From JAKAGZ01 sp035266865 (GTDB lineage Bacteria > Bacteroidota > Ignavibacteria > Ignavibacteriales > Ignavibacteriaceae), in the NCBI GenBank assembly GCA_035266865.1, contig DATFMR010000040.1, forward strand, positions 65,802 through 129,801: a stretch of DNA of 64,000 bases. Reading direction: 5' to 3'. The notes under the pieces were generated by a model, which had not been told where the DNA came from, searched no databases, and worked only from the letters and a program-made list of their open reading frames with translations. A program made the translations under genes and the position numbers. Positions 55,218-63,166 of the stretch are shown piece after piece (the first letter of the stretch is position 1; every line of letters begins with the position of its first letter).

Positions 55218-56906
55218 TCATTCGATAGGTTTTAATTTCTTCCTAAAATTTAAAATCAAAAAGAAAACAAAGACACAAATTGATAAGTAGGAAGCAAAAG
55301 TTGGAATAATCAAAGGATGTTTTGTAAAAAATGTCTCCCCATCCTGTATTGGTGCATCACCAACCAGGACTGTTCGTGTAAAAAGTTCTGTCTCTTTTAA
55401 AGTTTTTCCAAGAGGATCAATTATACAACTTATTCCCCCGTTTGCATCTCTAATTACGGTCTTCCTGTTTTCAATTGCACGAAGCACGGCAATTTCTTTA
55501 TGCTGATATGGTCCACTGGATCTGCCGTACCAGCTATCGTTAGTTACAACTGTAATAAGATCGGCACCTTTTTTAACAAAATTTGTAACGAAATATGGAT
55601 AAACAGATTCGTAACAGACAAGACTGTTTATTTTTAGAGGATATACAATTTGAACTGAATCTTGCTTGCTTCTAATTTTGAAACTAAATACGGTTGTATC
55701 CCGTCCCACATTCCAGCCTGATATTCCAACACCCCAGCTAAATAAATTACTTAAAAACGGAAGTTGATCAGAGAAAGGGACGTGTTCTCCAAATGGAACA
55801 AGTTTAATCTTTCCATATCTTTCTATTTGTGAAGAATAAGGGGAGAAAAGAAGCACACCGTTATAAATTGAGTAGTAAAAATCATCCTGCTTACTGTGTT
55901 TTGCATCCGGAGGAATTTTTTCATTTGATGTGAAATAATGAATTTCCGGCATGCCTGTCATCAAATATGCCTCTGCCGGGCGAATCACATTATATATTGA
56001 GTCTCTTTCTTTTGCATATTGCATACTTGCTAAATAGGCGGGCAAAGCGGATTCCGGCCATAAAATAAGACCTGCTTTTTGAGCAATTGCTTCTCTTGTC
56101 AGGTCTAAATACTGACTAAGGTTTTGATCGAGATTATTTTCCTTCCACTTATCCCATGGGTTAATATTGGGTTGTATTAAACCAACCCTGACATTTATGT
56201 CAGAAACCTGGAATGTGGACAGCCTGTAAGAACCATAAAAAAGAACTATCGCAAAAATTAAAACGAATGCTCCCATATTAATAGAATAGGATTTTTGTGA
56301 ATTCTTATAATTTATTATTGCTCGATAAAGGGAAATATTCAGATAAACCACAATAACGGAAATTCCGACTGCGCCTATTATATCGGCAACCTGTATGAAT
56401 ATTGTAAATTTTGAAAGACCGCTGCCCAAAGTAAGCCAGGGAAAACTAATGTCAGTCAGCATATAAAAATATTCATACGTTATCCAGAAAAACGGAAATG
56501 CCAGTAGTGCAAAATTTTTGTTAAATAATCTTTTTGTAATGTAATAAAGCGTTGATGGAATAAGAAAAAGAAGTGGATTAAAAAATATTAATACTCCACC
56601 GGCAATCATCAAAAAAGGATCAGTTCCTCCCTGCCAGCTACCAACCCAGTAAACAGTTATTAAACTAAAAACAAAAAACGTCAGGTATGTTGCCCTGTTT
56701 ATCTCAGCAAGTGTTTTCCTTTTTTCTAAAACATACAGGTACGGGACTAAACCAACAAACATAAAAAGCTGAAACGGAAATGGAAATGGAGGGAAAGAAA
56801 TTCCAAGTAGTACTCCACTCAAAACAAGAAGCATTCTTTCTTTTTTTCTTTGCTTCTTTTGTTCCGGAGTAAATACATCCCTGTTTTTTAAAAACGGTAA
56901 TTTCAA
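55218..56906 (-). CDS. lnt: Apolipoprotein N-acyltransferase
   Basis: The 562-residue membrane protein has about seven N-terminal TM helices and a C-terminal nitrilase-like periplasmic domain. The catalytic triad is visible: Glu in LILWPESALP, Lys in KIKLVPFGEH, Cys in NSLVCYESVYP. It adds the third acyl chain to lipoproteins. The start overlaps the dedA stop by 4 nt. Confidence 0.94.
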   Translation of the reverse strand: MKLPFLKNRDVFTPEQKKQRKKERMLLVLSGVLLGISFPPFPFPFQLFMFVGLVPYLYVLEKRKTLAEINRATYLTFFVFSLITVYWVGSWQGGTDPFLMIAGGVLIFFNPLLFLIPSTLYYITKRLFNKNFALLAFPFFWITYEYFYMLTDISFPWLTLGSGLSKFTIFIQVADIIGAVGISVIVVYLNISLYRAIINYKNSQKSYSINMGAFVLIFAIVLFYGSYRLSTFQVSDINVRVGLIQPNINPWDKWKENNLDQNLSQYLDLTREAIAQKAGLILWPESALPAYLASMQYAKERDSIYNVIRPAEAYLMTGMPEIHYFTSNEKIPPDAKHSKQDDFYYSIYNGVLLFSPYSSQIERYGKIKLVPFGEHVPFSDQLPFLSNLFSWGVGISGWNVGRDTTVFSFKIRSKQDSVQIVYPLKINSLVCYESVYPYFVTNFVKKGADLITVVTNDSWYGRSSGPYQHKEIAVLRAIENRKTVIRDANGGISCIIDPLGKTLKETELFTRTVLVGDAPIQDGETFFTKHPLIIPTFASYLSICVFVFFLILNFRKKLKPIE

Positions 56907-57514
56907 TTCTGTGCTTTCTTTTTTAATATAAAATATCTAATAACAAAAAATAATATTACTAAACCGGTAATAATTAACCCAATATTGCTGTAGGTTGATA
57001 AATATTTATCCACCACTTCAATATTATCACCAAAAATTACGCCCAGATAGAGGACAATAGTATTCCATGCAAAAGCGCTTATAGCAGCCAGAATTACTGT
57101 CCTTTTAATATTTAATTCACTTATCCCTGCAAAAAAGGAAATAACGGAACGTGTTCCCGGCATAAACCTGTTGGCCAGAATAATTCCGAAGCCGTATGTT
57201 ACAAACCAGCTCTCAACTTTTTCCAGCCCTTCAATCGAAATAAATTTTATTTTACCAGCATGCAATACTTTTTTATCAAATTGTGAACCAACAAAATATA
57301 GTGTCATAAATCCTAACACACTACCAACAGTTGTAAAGATAAGAGTGGGAACAAAATGAATTGTACCTGTAGCTACAAGTGATCCTCCAACCAGAACGAC
57401 AAGATCGCTGGGTGAAGGAGGAAAAATATTTTCAATATAGGAAAAGAAAAAAAGGACGATGTAAAGCCAGAATGGCGTCATCCTGGAAATTTCGGAAAGA
57501 ATATTTTCAATCAT
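56903..57514 (-). CDS. DedA family membrane protein
   Basis: The 203-residue protein has the DedA/SNARE-associated features: SYIENIFPPSPSDLVVLVGG near the N-terminus, GSVLGFMTLYFVGSQFD, and ANRFMPGTRSVISFFAGISEL (in parts). Family members flip lipids such as undecaprenyl phosphate or phosphatidylethanolamine, and are needed for envelope stress. It lies one base after ispF and overlaps lnt, all genes of envelope or isoprenoid supply. Confidence 0.88.
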   Translation of the reverse strand: MIENILSEISRMTPFWLYIVLFFFSYIENIFPPSPSDLVVLVGGSLVATGTIHFVPTLIFTTVGSVLGFMTLYFVGSQFDKKVLHAGKIKFISIEGLEKVESWFVTYGFGIILANRFMPGTRSVISFFAGISELNIKRTVILAAISAFAWNTIVLYLGVIFGDNIEVVDKYLSTYSNIGLIITGLVILFFVIRYFILKKKAQN

Positions 57515-57515
57515 A

Positions 57516-58001
57516 TTATTTTTTAATTAATAAAACTGTAGCAAATGCAGATACGCCTTCTTCCCTTCCAATAAATCCCAGCTTTTCAGTTGTAGTAGCT
57601 TTGACTGAAATATTTTCAATTTCAGTATTTAAGATTTCTGAAATTCTTTTTTGTATTTGCGGAATGTGTTGAGCCAACTTAGGTTTTTGCATTGCAACTA
57701 TAGAGTCCAGGTTACCGAGGTAAAAGCCTTTATCAAGGATTAATTGATATACTTTCCCAAGTAATTCAGCGCTGTCAGCATTTTTAAATTCAGGATCAGT
57801 ATCCGGAAAATGCTGACCGATATCTCCAAGTGAAAGAGCTCCGAGCAATGCATCAGATATAGCATGCAATAGTACATCTGCATCTGAATGACCAAGTAAT
57901 CCTTTTTCAAAAGGAATTTCAATTCCCCCAAGGATTAATTTTCTGCCTTCAGCAAATGCGTGTACATCAAAACCGATTCCTATGCGAAAATTATTTTTCA
58001 A
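57516..58001 (-). CDS. ispF: 2-C-methyl-D-erythritol 2,4-cyclodiphosphate synthase
   Basis: This non-mevalonate pathway enzyme has the Zn site DVHAF (Asp12, His14), HSDADVLLHA and GQHFPDTDPEF in 161 residues, the usual length. It supplies isoprenoid precursors for undecaprenyl lipids and quinones. It overlaps the acylphosphatase gene by 4 nt (ATGA). Confidence 0.95.
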   Translation of the reverse strand: MKNNFRIGIGFDVHAFAEGRKLILGGIEIPFEKGLLGHSDADVLLHAISDALLGALSLGDIGQHFPDTDPEFKNADSAELLGKVYQLILDKGFYLGNLDSIVAMQKPKLAQHIPQIQKRISEILNTEIENISVKATTTEKLGFIGREEGVSAFATVLLIKK

Positions 58002-58282
58002 TGTCTTATCTCGAAATGTGTAAATTCATTTTGTGAAGCATTCCATTCAATGTTAGCATTTTTAACAGAAGCATGAGAAGGACCAATTTTAATTTTATTA
58101 AACAAATTTTCAATCTGGAATTTATCTCCCTCAACAATTGTTAATACTTCACCTGTGTAAAGGTTTTTAACAAATCCTTTCAGCCCGAAAGAATTTGCTT
58201 CCCTGTAAACAAAATACCTGAAACCAACTCCCTGAACTAATCCATTTACTAAGATTTCTGCTCTTTTTTCACTTTCACTCAT
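57998..58282 (-). CDS. acyP: Acylphosphatase
   Basis: The 94-residue protein has VQGVGFRYF with catalytic Arg22 and the GFVKNLYTGEV segment with Asn40, as in all acylphosphatases. It hydrolyses acyl phosphates. It overlaps ispF by 4 nt and the EamA gene by 8 nt. Confidence 0.94.
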   Translation of the reverse strand: MSESEKRAEILVNGLVQGVGFRYFVYREANSFGLKGFVKNLYTGEVLTIVEGDKFQIENLFNKIKIGPSHASVKNANIEWNASQNEFTHFEIRH

Positions 58283-59189
58283 CTTTAGAAACTTCTTTTT
58301 TACCCATTAATTCTGAAACCAGTAATCCTGTAAATATAAAGATACCGCCAATAAACCCAAAATAAGAAATCCTTTCGCCAATAATTACAAAAGCAAAAAA
58401 AGCAGCAAAAATAGGTTCAAGTGAAAAAATAATTGCAGCTTTTGTTGGCGTTACAAATTTTTGAAATTTTGTTTGAAGAGAAGTTGCAATAACTGTTGCA
58501 AACAATGCAGTGTAAATTACGGCAAATATAACCTGGTTATTTAATGAAAACCTGAAACTCTCGAAACCTGAAACGGAAAGACCAAAAGTAAAAATCCATC
58601 CAAGTATTGCTGTTACTGTTATCTGAACGAAAACAAGTAATTTATAATCAAACTTATGGCTGACCATATCCAGGTAAACAATGTATAAAGCAAAGGAGAT
58701 TGCACAGAACAGCGTAAATAAATCGCCGATATTAAAATTCCCACCAAGTTCAGAAAAGATATCCAGAACTGAAGTTCCTTTGCTCGATAAAAGCATAAGT
58801 CCAAGCAGAACAAGAAAAATTCCTAAAATATTTTCTTTGCGCGGGATTCTTTTTTCAATTATAAACTGGAAAATTGGCGTGAATACGACAAATGTTCCGG
58901 TTATAAATCCGGATTTTGTGGCTGAAGTAAAATTGAGACCGATTGTCTGCGTTGCAAAGCCTGCAAAATTCAGCAAGCCGAGAATTACTCCACCAATAAT
59001 TGCCTGCCGGGTTGATATTTTTATAACACCAAAAATAAATGGAAGTATTATTAGCGCTGCTAAAGAGAATCTTAAAGAAACAAATAAAAGTGGTGATACG
59101 TTTTCAAGAGAACTTTTGATCACGACAAAAGTTACACCCCAGAGAAGTGTTGTTAATAATAAAGCACCATCGCCAGCATATTTCTTCAT
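58275..59189 (-). CDS. EamA (DMT superfamily) transporter
   Basis: The 304-residue protein has ten predicted TM helices in two EamA repeats (LLWGVTFVVIKSS near the start; SLEPIFAAFFAFVIIGERIS in the second). Substrate unknown; metabolites or amino acids by family. Confidence 0.88.
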   Translation of the reverse strand: MKKYAGDGALLLTTLLWGVTFVVIKSSLENVSPLLFVSLRFSLAALIILPFIFGVIKISTRQAIIGGVILGLLNFAGFATQTIGLNFTSATKSGFITGTFVVFTPIFQFIIEKRIPRKENILGIFLVLLGLMLLSSKGTSVLDIFSELGGNFNIGDLFTLFCAISFALYIVYLDMVSHKFDYKLLVFVQITVTAILGWIFTFGLSVSGFESFRFSLNNQVIFAVIYTALFATVIATSLQTKFQKFVTPTKAAIIFSLEPIFAAFFAFVIIGERISYFGFIGGIFIFTGLLVSELMGKKEVSKDE

Positions 59190-59243
59190 CAGCTAAATGA
59201 TATTATTGGAATGAAATTGAAGATTAAAATGTAGAAAAAAGAA

Positions 59244-60152
59244 TTATTCTTTTTCGCTGGAATATCCAAAAGACTTTAACATTTTTTCATCAGAACGCCA
59301 TTTTTCTCTGACCCTTACTCTCAGGTCAAGATAAACCGGTCTGTCAAGAAATTCTTCTATTGATTTGCGTGCAGTTTCTCCAACCCGTTTTAATGCGGCG
59401 CCTTCTTTGCCAATTAAAATTCCTTTCTGGCTGTCCCTTTCTACAATAATTTCAGCCTGAATAAAATCTTTTCTTCCTTCCCTTTCTTTAAAGTCTACAA
59501 TTATTACTTCGCTGCTGTAAGGGATCTCATCTTTATAAAATTCAAATATTTTTTCTCTAATAATTTCCGATACAAAAAATCTTTCATTTTCGTCGGCAAC
59601 AATATCATCAGGATAAAATTTTGGTCCCTCGGGCAGGCATTCAACAATTTCATTTACAACAGAATGAACATTATAAGCCTGTTTTGAAGAAATAGGAATT
59701 ATTTTTTTGAAGTAATTAGTCTTTTCAACTTTTATAATAAGTTCACTCACCTGTTCCTGGGTTGAAAGATCAATTTTATTAAGTAATAAAATTTTAGGTT
59801 TTTTGCTTTTACTTAGTAATTCATAAATAAATGCATCTTTCAGAGTATCTTCACCTGTAGGATCCAGCGCAACATCCATTATTAACAAAATTACATCTGC
59901 ATCAGTTACTGAAGTAACAACAGCATCCATCATTTTTTGCTGAAGGAGATATGCAGGCTTTAAAATGCCGGGAGTGTCTAAAAAAATAACCTGGTAATTG
60001 TCATCCGATAAAATACCAAGAATTCTCTTCCGGGTAGTTTGAGGCTTATTTGTAATAATTGAAATTTTTTGTCCAAGTAAAGCATTTAGCAAAGTGGACT
60101 TACCTGCATTCGGGAGTCCAAGTATTGTAGCATATCCGGCTTTCGTGTTCAT
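59244..60152 (-). CDS. era: GTPase Era
   Basis: Era binds the 16S rRNA 3' end and helps 30S maturation. The 302-residue protein has G1 GLPNAGKST (12-20), NKPQTTR switch I, DTPGIL G3, NKID G4, and a C-terminal KH domain (GKEGAALKRVGETARKSIE in part). It is normal in length. Confidence 0.95.
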   Translation of the reverse strand: MNTKAGYATILGLPNAGKSTLLNALLGQKISIITNKPQTTRKRILGILSDDNYQVIFLDTPGILKPAYLLQQKMMDAVVTSVTDADVILLIMDVALDPTGEDTLKDAFIYELLSKSKKPKILLLNKIDLSTQEQVSELIIKVEKTNYFKKIIPISSKQAYNVHSVVNEIVECLPEGPKFYPDDIVADENERFFVSEIIREKIFEFYKDEIPYSSEVIIVDFKEREGRKDFIQAEIIVERDSQKGILIGKEGAALKRVGETARKSIEEFLDRPVYLDLRVRVREKWRSDEKMLKSFGYSSEKE

Positions 60153-60259
60153 AATTATTTATTTGATTTCAATTTTAAAATTAGAATATAAATTTCCTAC
60201 CCAAATATACAAACTATGAATGAATATTAAGAATATCTAATTGATGTTTTAAAAATAAA

Positions 60260-60287
60260 TTAGCCAATGAATTCATCCATTGGCTAA
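60260..60287 (-). terminator. Terminator of the second ECF sigma/anti-sigma operon
   Basis: TTAGCCAATG pairs perfectly with CATTGGCTAA around an 8-nt loop, and on the minus strand TTTATTTTTAAAA follows. It lies 27 nt after the anti-sigma stop, so it ends that operon before era. Confidence 0.85.
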
Positions 60288-60313
60288 AAAAATAGAAAAG
60301 GATTGGGAAGAAT

Positions 60314-60841
60314 TTAGTTACTTTTACCGATACTATGCTTAACTCTCTTTAATGTATCAAAAACAAAATATATTGACAGCAAAAGTCCAAACGAAAATAC
60401 GCTTCCGATAATTGCAATATTCTTTCCGGTAAGGAAGTTTTTGATTGGATCAGTAATACTCTGAAAAGCGTTTACAGTATTTCCGATTATTTTTTCGGAT
60501 CCCTGTCCGGCGGATGGTGCAGACAAAATTGCAAAAACTACATAACCAATTATTAATACGCTAATTGCAACAAATATTGAAGAGACGGAAAAAACAAAAA
60601 TTTTCTGATCTTTTTTTGCTTTTGACTTTTTGGCAATTTTCTTCATCAATTTAGTTGTAAAATCATCACCCAATTCGCTTTCCTTTAATTTTGATAATTC
60701 GTTATGAACAGCCTGTAATGCTTTTAATCTTTTCCTGTTTTCAACAGACGAATCAAGTTGTTCTTTCACCATCTTGTGAGTCGCCTGGTCAAGCTCGTTA
60801 TCCAAAAACTTATTTAATATTTCATCGGTTAATTTATTCAT
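60314..60841 (-). CDS. Probable anti-sigma factor, partner of the ECF sigma
   Basis: The 175-residue protein has a short helical N-terminal domain (KLTDEILNKFLDNELDQATH) like the domain that sequesters ECF factors, without a zinc HxxxCxxC site, and two TM helices near 85-107 and 140-160. The 4-nt overlap with the sigma gene (ATGA) supports the pairing. The trigger is unknown. Confidence 0.72.
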   Translation of the reverse strand: MNKLTDEILNKFLDNELDQATHKMVKEQLDSSVENRKRLKALQAVHNELSKLKESELGDDFTTKLMKKIAKKSKAKKDQKIFVFSVSSIFVAISVLIIGYVVFAILSAPSAGQGSEKIIGNTVNAFQSITDPIKNFLTGKNIAIIGSVFSFGLLLSIYFVFDTLKRVKHSIGKSN

Positions 60842-61404
60842 AAAAATTCCTCGGTGTAGTTGTTCTTTAAAACAATATCCTTTAAGGCATTTCTTGATCT
60901 ATATAACATCACCTTAACATTTGAAAGAGATGTATCAAGCGCTTTACTTATTTCTTCACAAGTCATATCATTCAGATAAAACATGGTAATAACAGTTGCA
61001 TAATTTACAGGTAACTCATCTACCATATTATTTATGAATTCTGACATATCATTCTTTTCGGTCATATTATAGTCATATTTGCTTTCTAAATCAAAATGAT
61101 CATCTACAGACGACATTTCTGATTCAATTTTTCTTTTTTTACTTGATAGCTTTGTTAATGTTGTATTATAAACTATCCTGTAAAACCATGTTGAAAATTT
61201 AGATTCATTCCTGAAACTATCCAGAGAATTAAAGGCTTTGATAAAGCAATCCTGTAAAACTTCCTCTGCATCCATTTCATTTTTGAGCATACGCTTAACG
61301 AGAGAAAAAGCCTTGTTCTTATATCTATCAACAATAATTGAATAATCATTTTGATTACCGCGCTTGACAGATTCTATAATTTCAAGATCGGTTAAGTTCT
61401 TCAT
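60838..61404 (-). CDS. ECF-type RNA polymerase sigma factor (second of two)
   Basis: The 188-residue sigma factor has region 2 at QNDYSIIVDRYKNKAFSLVKR, AEEVLQDCFIKAFNSLDSF, WFYRIVYNTT and region 4 at LPVNYATVITMFYLNDMTCEEISKALDTS (in parts), ending in a helix-turn-helix SNVKVMLYRSRNAL. A TGTAACC-N16-TGTC motif lies about 12 nt upstream of its ATG, suggesting autoregulation. The resulting leader would be very short. Confidence 0.92.
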   Translation of the reverse strand: MKNLTDLEIIESVKRGNQNDYSIIVDRYKNKAFSLVKRMLKNEMDAEEVLQDCFIKAFNSLDSFRNESKFSTWFYRIVYNTTLTKLSSKKRKIESEMSSVDDHFDLESKYDYNMTEKNDMSEFINNMVDELPVNYATVITMFYLNDMTCEEISKALDTSLSNVKVMLYRSRNALKDIVLKNNYTEEFL

Positions 61405-61415
61405 TTATGTTTTTT

Positions 61416-61442
61416 GACATATTTTCTGACCAAAAGGTTACA
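61416..61442 (-). promoter_or_regulatory. Predicted ECF promoter of the sigma/anti-sigma operon
   Basis: On the minus strand TGTAACC (61442-61436) is followed after exactly 16 nt by TGTC (61419-61416). The same arrangement appears twice on the plus strand before DUF6249. Distance to the sigma ATG is about 12 nt from the -10 box, so transcripts would be nearly leaderless. Confidence 0.6.
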
Positions 61443-61564
61443 GTTTTTAAAGAACGCGCACACGATTTATCTGAACATACTAAAAACTATACTAAATAAA
61501 GAAACCTGAATTTTTAACAAAAGCAAATAGCCTCATTTTTGCCCTATTTTGCAATGTATTTCAG

Positions 61565-61591
61565 TGTAACCTATTTCAAATTATCCTTGTC
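61565..61591 (+). promoter_or_regulatory. Predicted ECF promoter, distal copy before DUF6249
   Basis: TGTAACC at 61565-61571, then 16 nt, then TGTC at 61588-61591, followed by TTAAG. It matches the minus-strand motif before the sigma gene at every conserved position. Confidence 0.6.
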
Positions 61592-61628
61592 TTAAGTATT
61601 AGAAGATCGGGATGAGAGAAAAAACAGG

Positions 61629-61655
61629 TGTAACCTGATTTGAAATTTTGAAGTC
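61629..61655 (+). promoter_or_regulatory. Predicted ECF promoter, proximal copy before DUF6249
   Basis: TGTAACC at 61629-61635, then 16 nt, then AGTC at 61652-61655. It lies about 35 nt before the DUF6249 start, with AAGGAG between. The spacing of exactly 16 nt is the same as in the other two copies. Confidence 0.6.
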
Positions 61656-61689
61656 ATAAAGAGAAAATTAAAACATAAGGAGAAGAAAA

Positions 61690-62046
61690 ATGCGTGCAGA
61701 AGAAATAGCGGTATTTATACCAATAGTGTTCTTTCTCGTTGCAGGGTTAGTATTAGTTGCTTATTACTACCTTAGATCGAAAGAAAGACAGATGTTAATT
61801 GAAAAAAATATGGATGCGGATTCAATTAAAGAATTCTTTGAGAATAAAAGATTCTCAGATCCATACAGATTATTTAAATTTGGAATTGTTTGTTTATTCT
61901 TTGGAATTGGCTTAGGATTAGGATTGATCTTACAAGATGCTACTTACAAAGATTACTGGGTACCATTTATGCTTTTCACTATTACAGGTTTAGGGTTTAT
62001 AGTAGCAAATTTGGTTGCGCTAAAACTTGATAAAAAGAAAGACTGA
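61690..62046 (+). CDS. DUF6249 membrane protein
   Basis: The 118-residue protein has an N-terminal TM helix (VFIPIVFFLVAGLVLVAYYY), a cytoplasmic linker with KERQMLIEKNMDADSI, and two more helices (FGIVCLFFGIGLGLGLIL and FTITGLGFIVANLVALK). DUF6249 proteins are often next to ECF sigma genes. Two predicted sigma-dependent promoters precede it, and a terminator follows. AAGGAGAAG precedes the ATG. Confidence 0.82.
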   Translation: MRAEEIAVFIPIVFFLVAGLVLVAYYYLRSKERQMLIEKNMDADSIKEFFENKRFSDPYRLFKFGIVCLFFGIGLGLGLILQDATYKDYWVPFMLFTITGLGFIVANLVALKLDKKKD

Positions 62047-62075
62047 TTTAAATAAAAAAGTAAGGCAGCAAAAAG

Positions 62076-62106
62076 AAAAGGCGTCCGTATAGGCGCCTTT
62101 TTATTT
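62076..62106. terminator. Terminator between DUF6249 and trxB
   Basis: AAAAGGCG pairs with CGCCTTTT around TCCGTATAGG, with T-rich sequence after it (TTATTTTTTA). It can end both convergent genes. Confidence 0.88.
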
Positions 62107-62107
62107 T

Positions 62108-63055
62108 TTATCCCTGTTCAGCAAGCCATCTTTCAGCATCAATAGCAGCACGACAACCTGTTCCGGCGGCAGTAACTGCCTGCCGGTAAGTTTTGTCTGC
62201 AACATCACCCGCTGCAAAAACTCCCGGAATATTTGTGTAGGTTGATGCACCTTTTACAAGCAGGTAGCCGGTTTCATCCATATCCAGCTTTCCTTTAAAT
62301 AATTTTGTGTTTGGCTTATGCCCAATGGCAATAAATAAACCGTCAGCCTGAACTTCTTCAGTTACACCAGTTTTTGTATCTTCAAGAATTACACCTGTCA
62401 TTACCTTTCTGCCATTTTCATCTTTTCCCAAAACTACTTTTACAACTTTATTGGTCTGGAATTTTATTTTAGGATTCTTCTGTGCTCTTTCAGTCATAAT
62501 TTTCGAGGCCCTAAATTCATCGCGCCTGTGAATAACCGTAACTTCAGAAGCATATTTTGTTAGAAAATTAGCTTCTTCCATTGCAGTATCTCCGCCCCCA
62601 ACAACCAGAACTTTTAATCCTTTATAGAAAAATCCGTCACAAGTTGCACAAGCTGAAACTCCGTAACCCATATATTTATTTTCACTTTCTAAGCCTAACA
62701 ATTTAGCAGTAGCTCCAGTTGAAATAATAACTGCATCTGCTTTATATTCTTCACCTTCATAAGTTTTTAAAGTGAAAGGACGATTTGAAAAATCAACTTC
62801 CGTTATTTCTTTATAAATTGATTTTGCTCCAAATCTTTGAGCCTGCTTCCTCATTACATCCATTAATTCCGGTCCCATAATTCCATTTTCGAACCCGGGA
62901 TAATTTTCAACATCTGTTGTAATCGTTAATTGCCCACCCGGCTGCATTCCTTCGAATATTACCGGCTCTAGGTTTGCCCTGCCTGCATATAATGCGGCTG
63001 TAAATCCAGCAGGACCTGATCCTATTATTATTATTTTATAATGATTTTCTGACAT
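62108..63055 (-). CDS. trxB: Thioredoxin reductase
   Basis: The 315-residue FAD/NADPH protein has GSGPAGFTAALYAGRA near residue 13, the redox pair CATC (Cys136, Cys139) before DG, the NADPH motif GGGDTAMEEA and C-terminal FAAGDVADKTYRQAVTAAGTG. It keeps thioredoxin reduced; the window's own thioredoxin-like proteins are possible partners but the usual trx gene is not seen. Confidence 0.95.
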   Translation of the reverse strand: MSENHYKIIIIGSGPAGFTAALYAGRANLEPVIFEGMQPGGQLTITTDVENYPGFENGIMGPELMDVMRKQAQRFGAKSIYKEITEVDFSNRPFTLKTYEGEEYKADAVIISTGATAKLLGLESENKYMGYGVSACATCDGFFYKGLKVLVVGGGDTAMEEANFLTKYASEVTVIHRRDEFRASKIMTERAQKNPKIKFQTNKVVKVVLGKDENGRKVMTGVILEDTKTGVTEEVQADGLFIAIGHKPNTKLFKGKLDMDETGYLLVKGASTYTNIPGVFAAGDVADKTYRQAVTAAGTGCRAAIDAERWLAEQG

Positions 63056-63166
63056 AATTTCTCCAGTTTCAGTATTAGAATATAATCAATAGACAAAATT
63101 ACAAATATTTATCATAATTATTTTTCGTGTTACCCATTAGATAAAATTTTCACTAAAAAGATTCAT

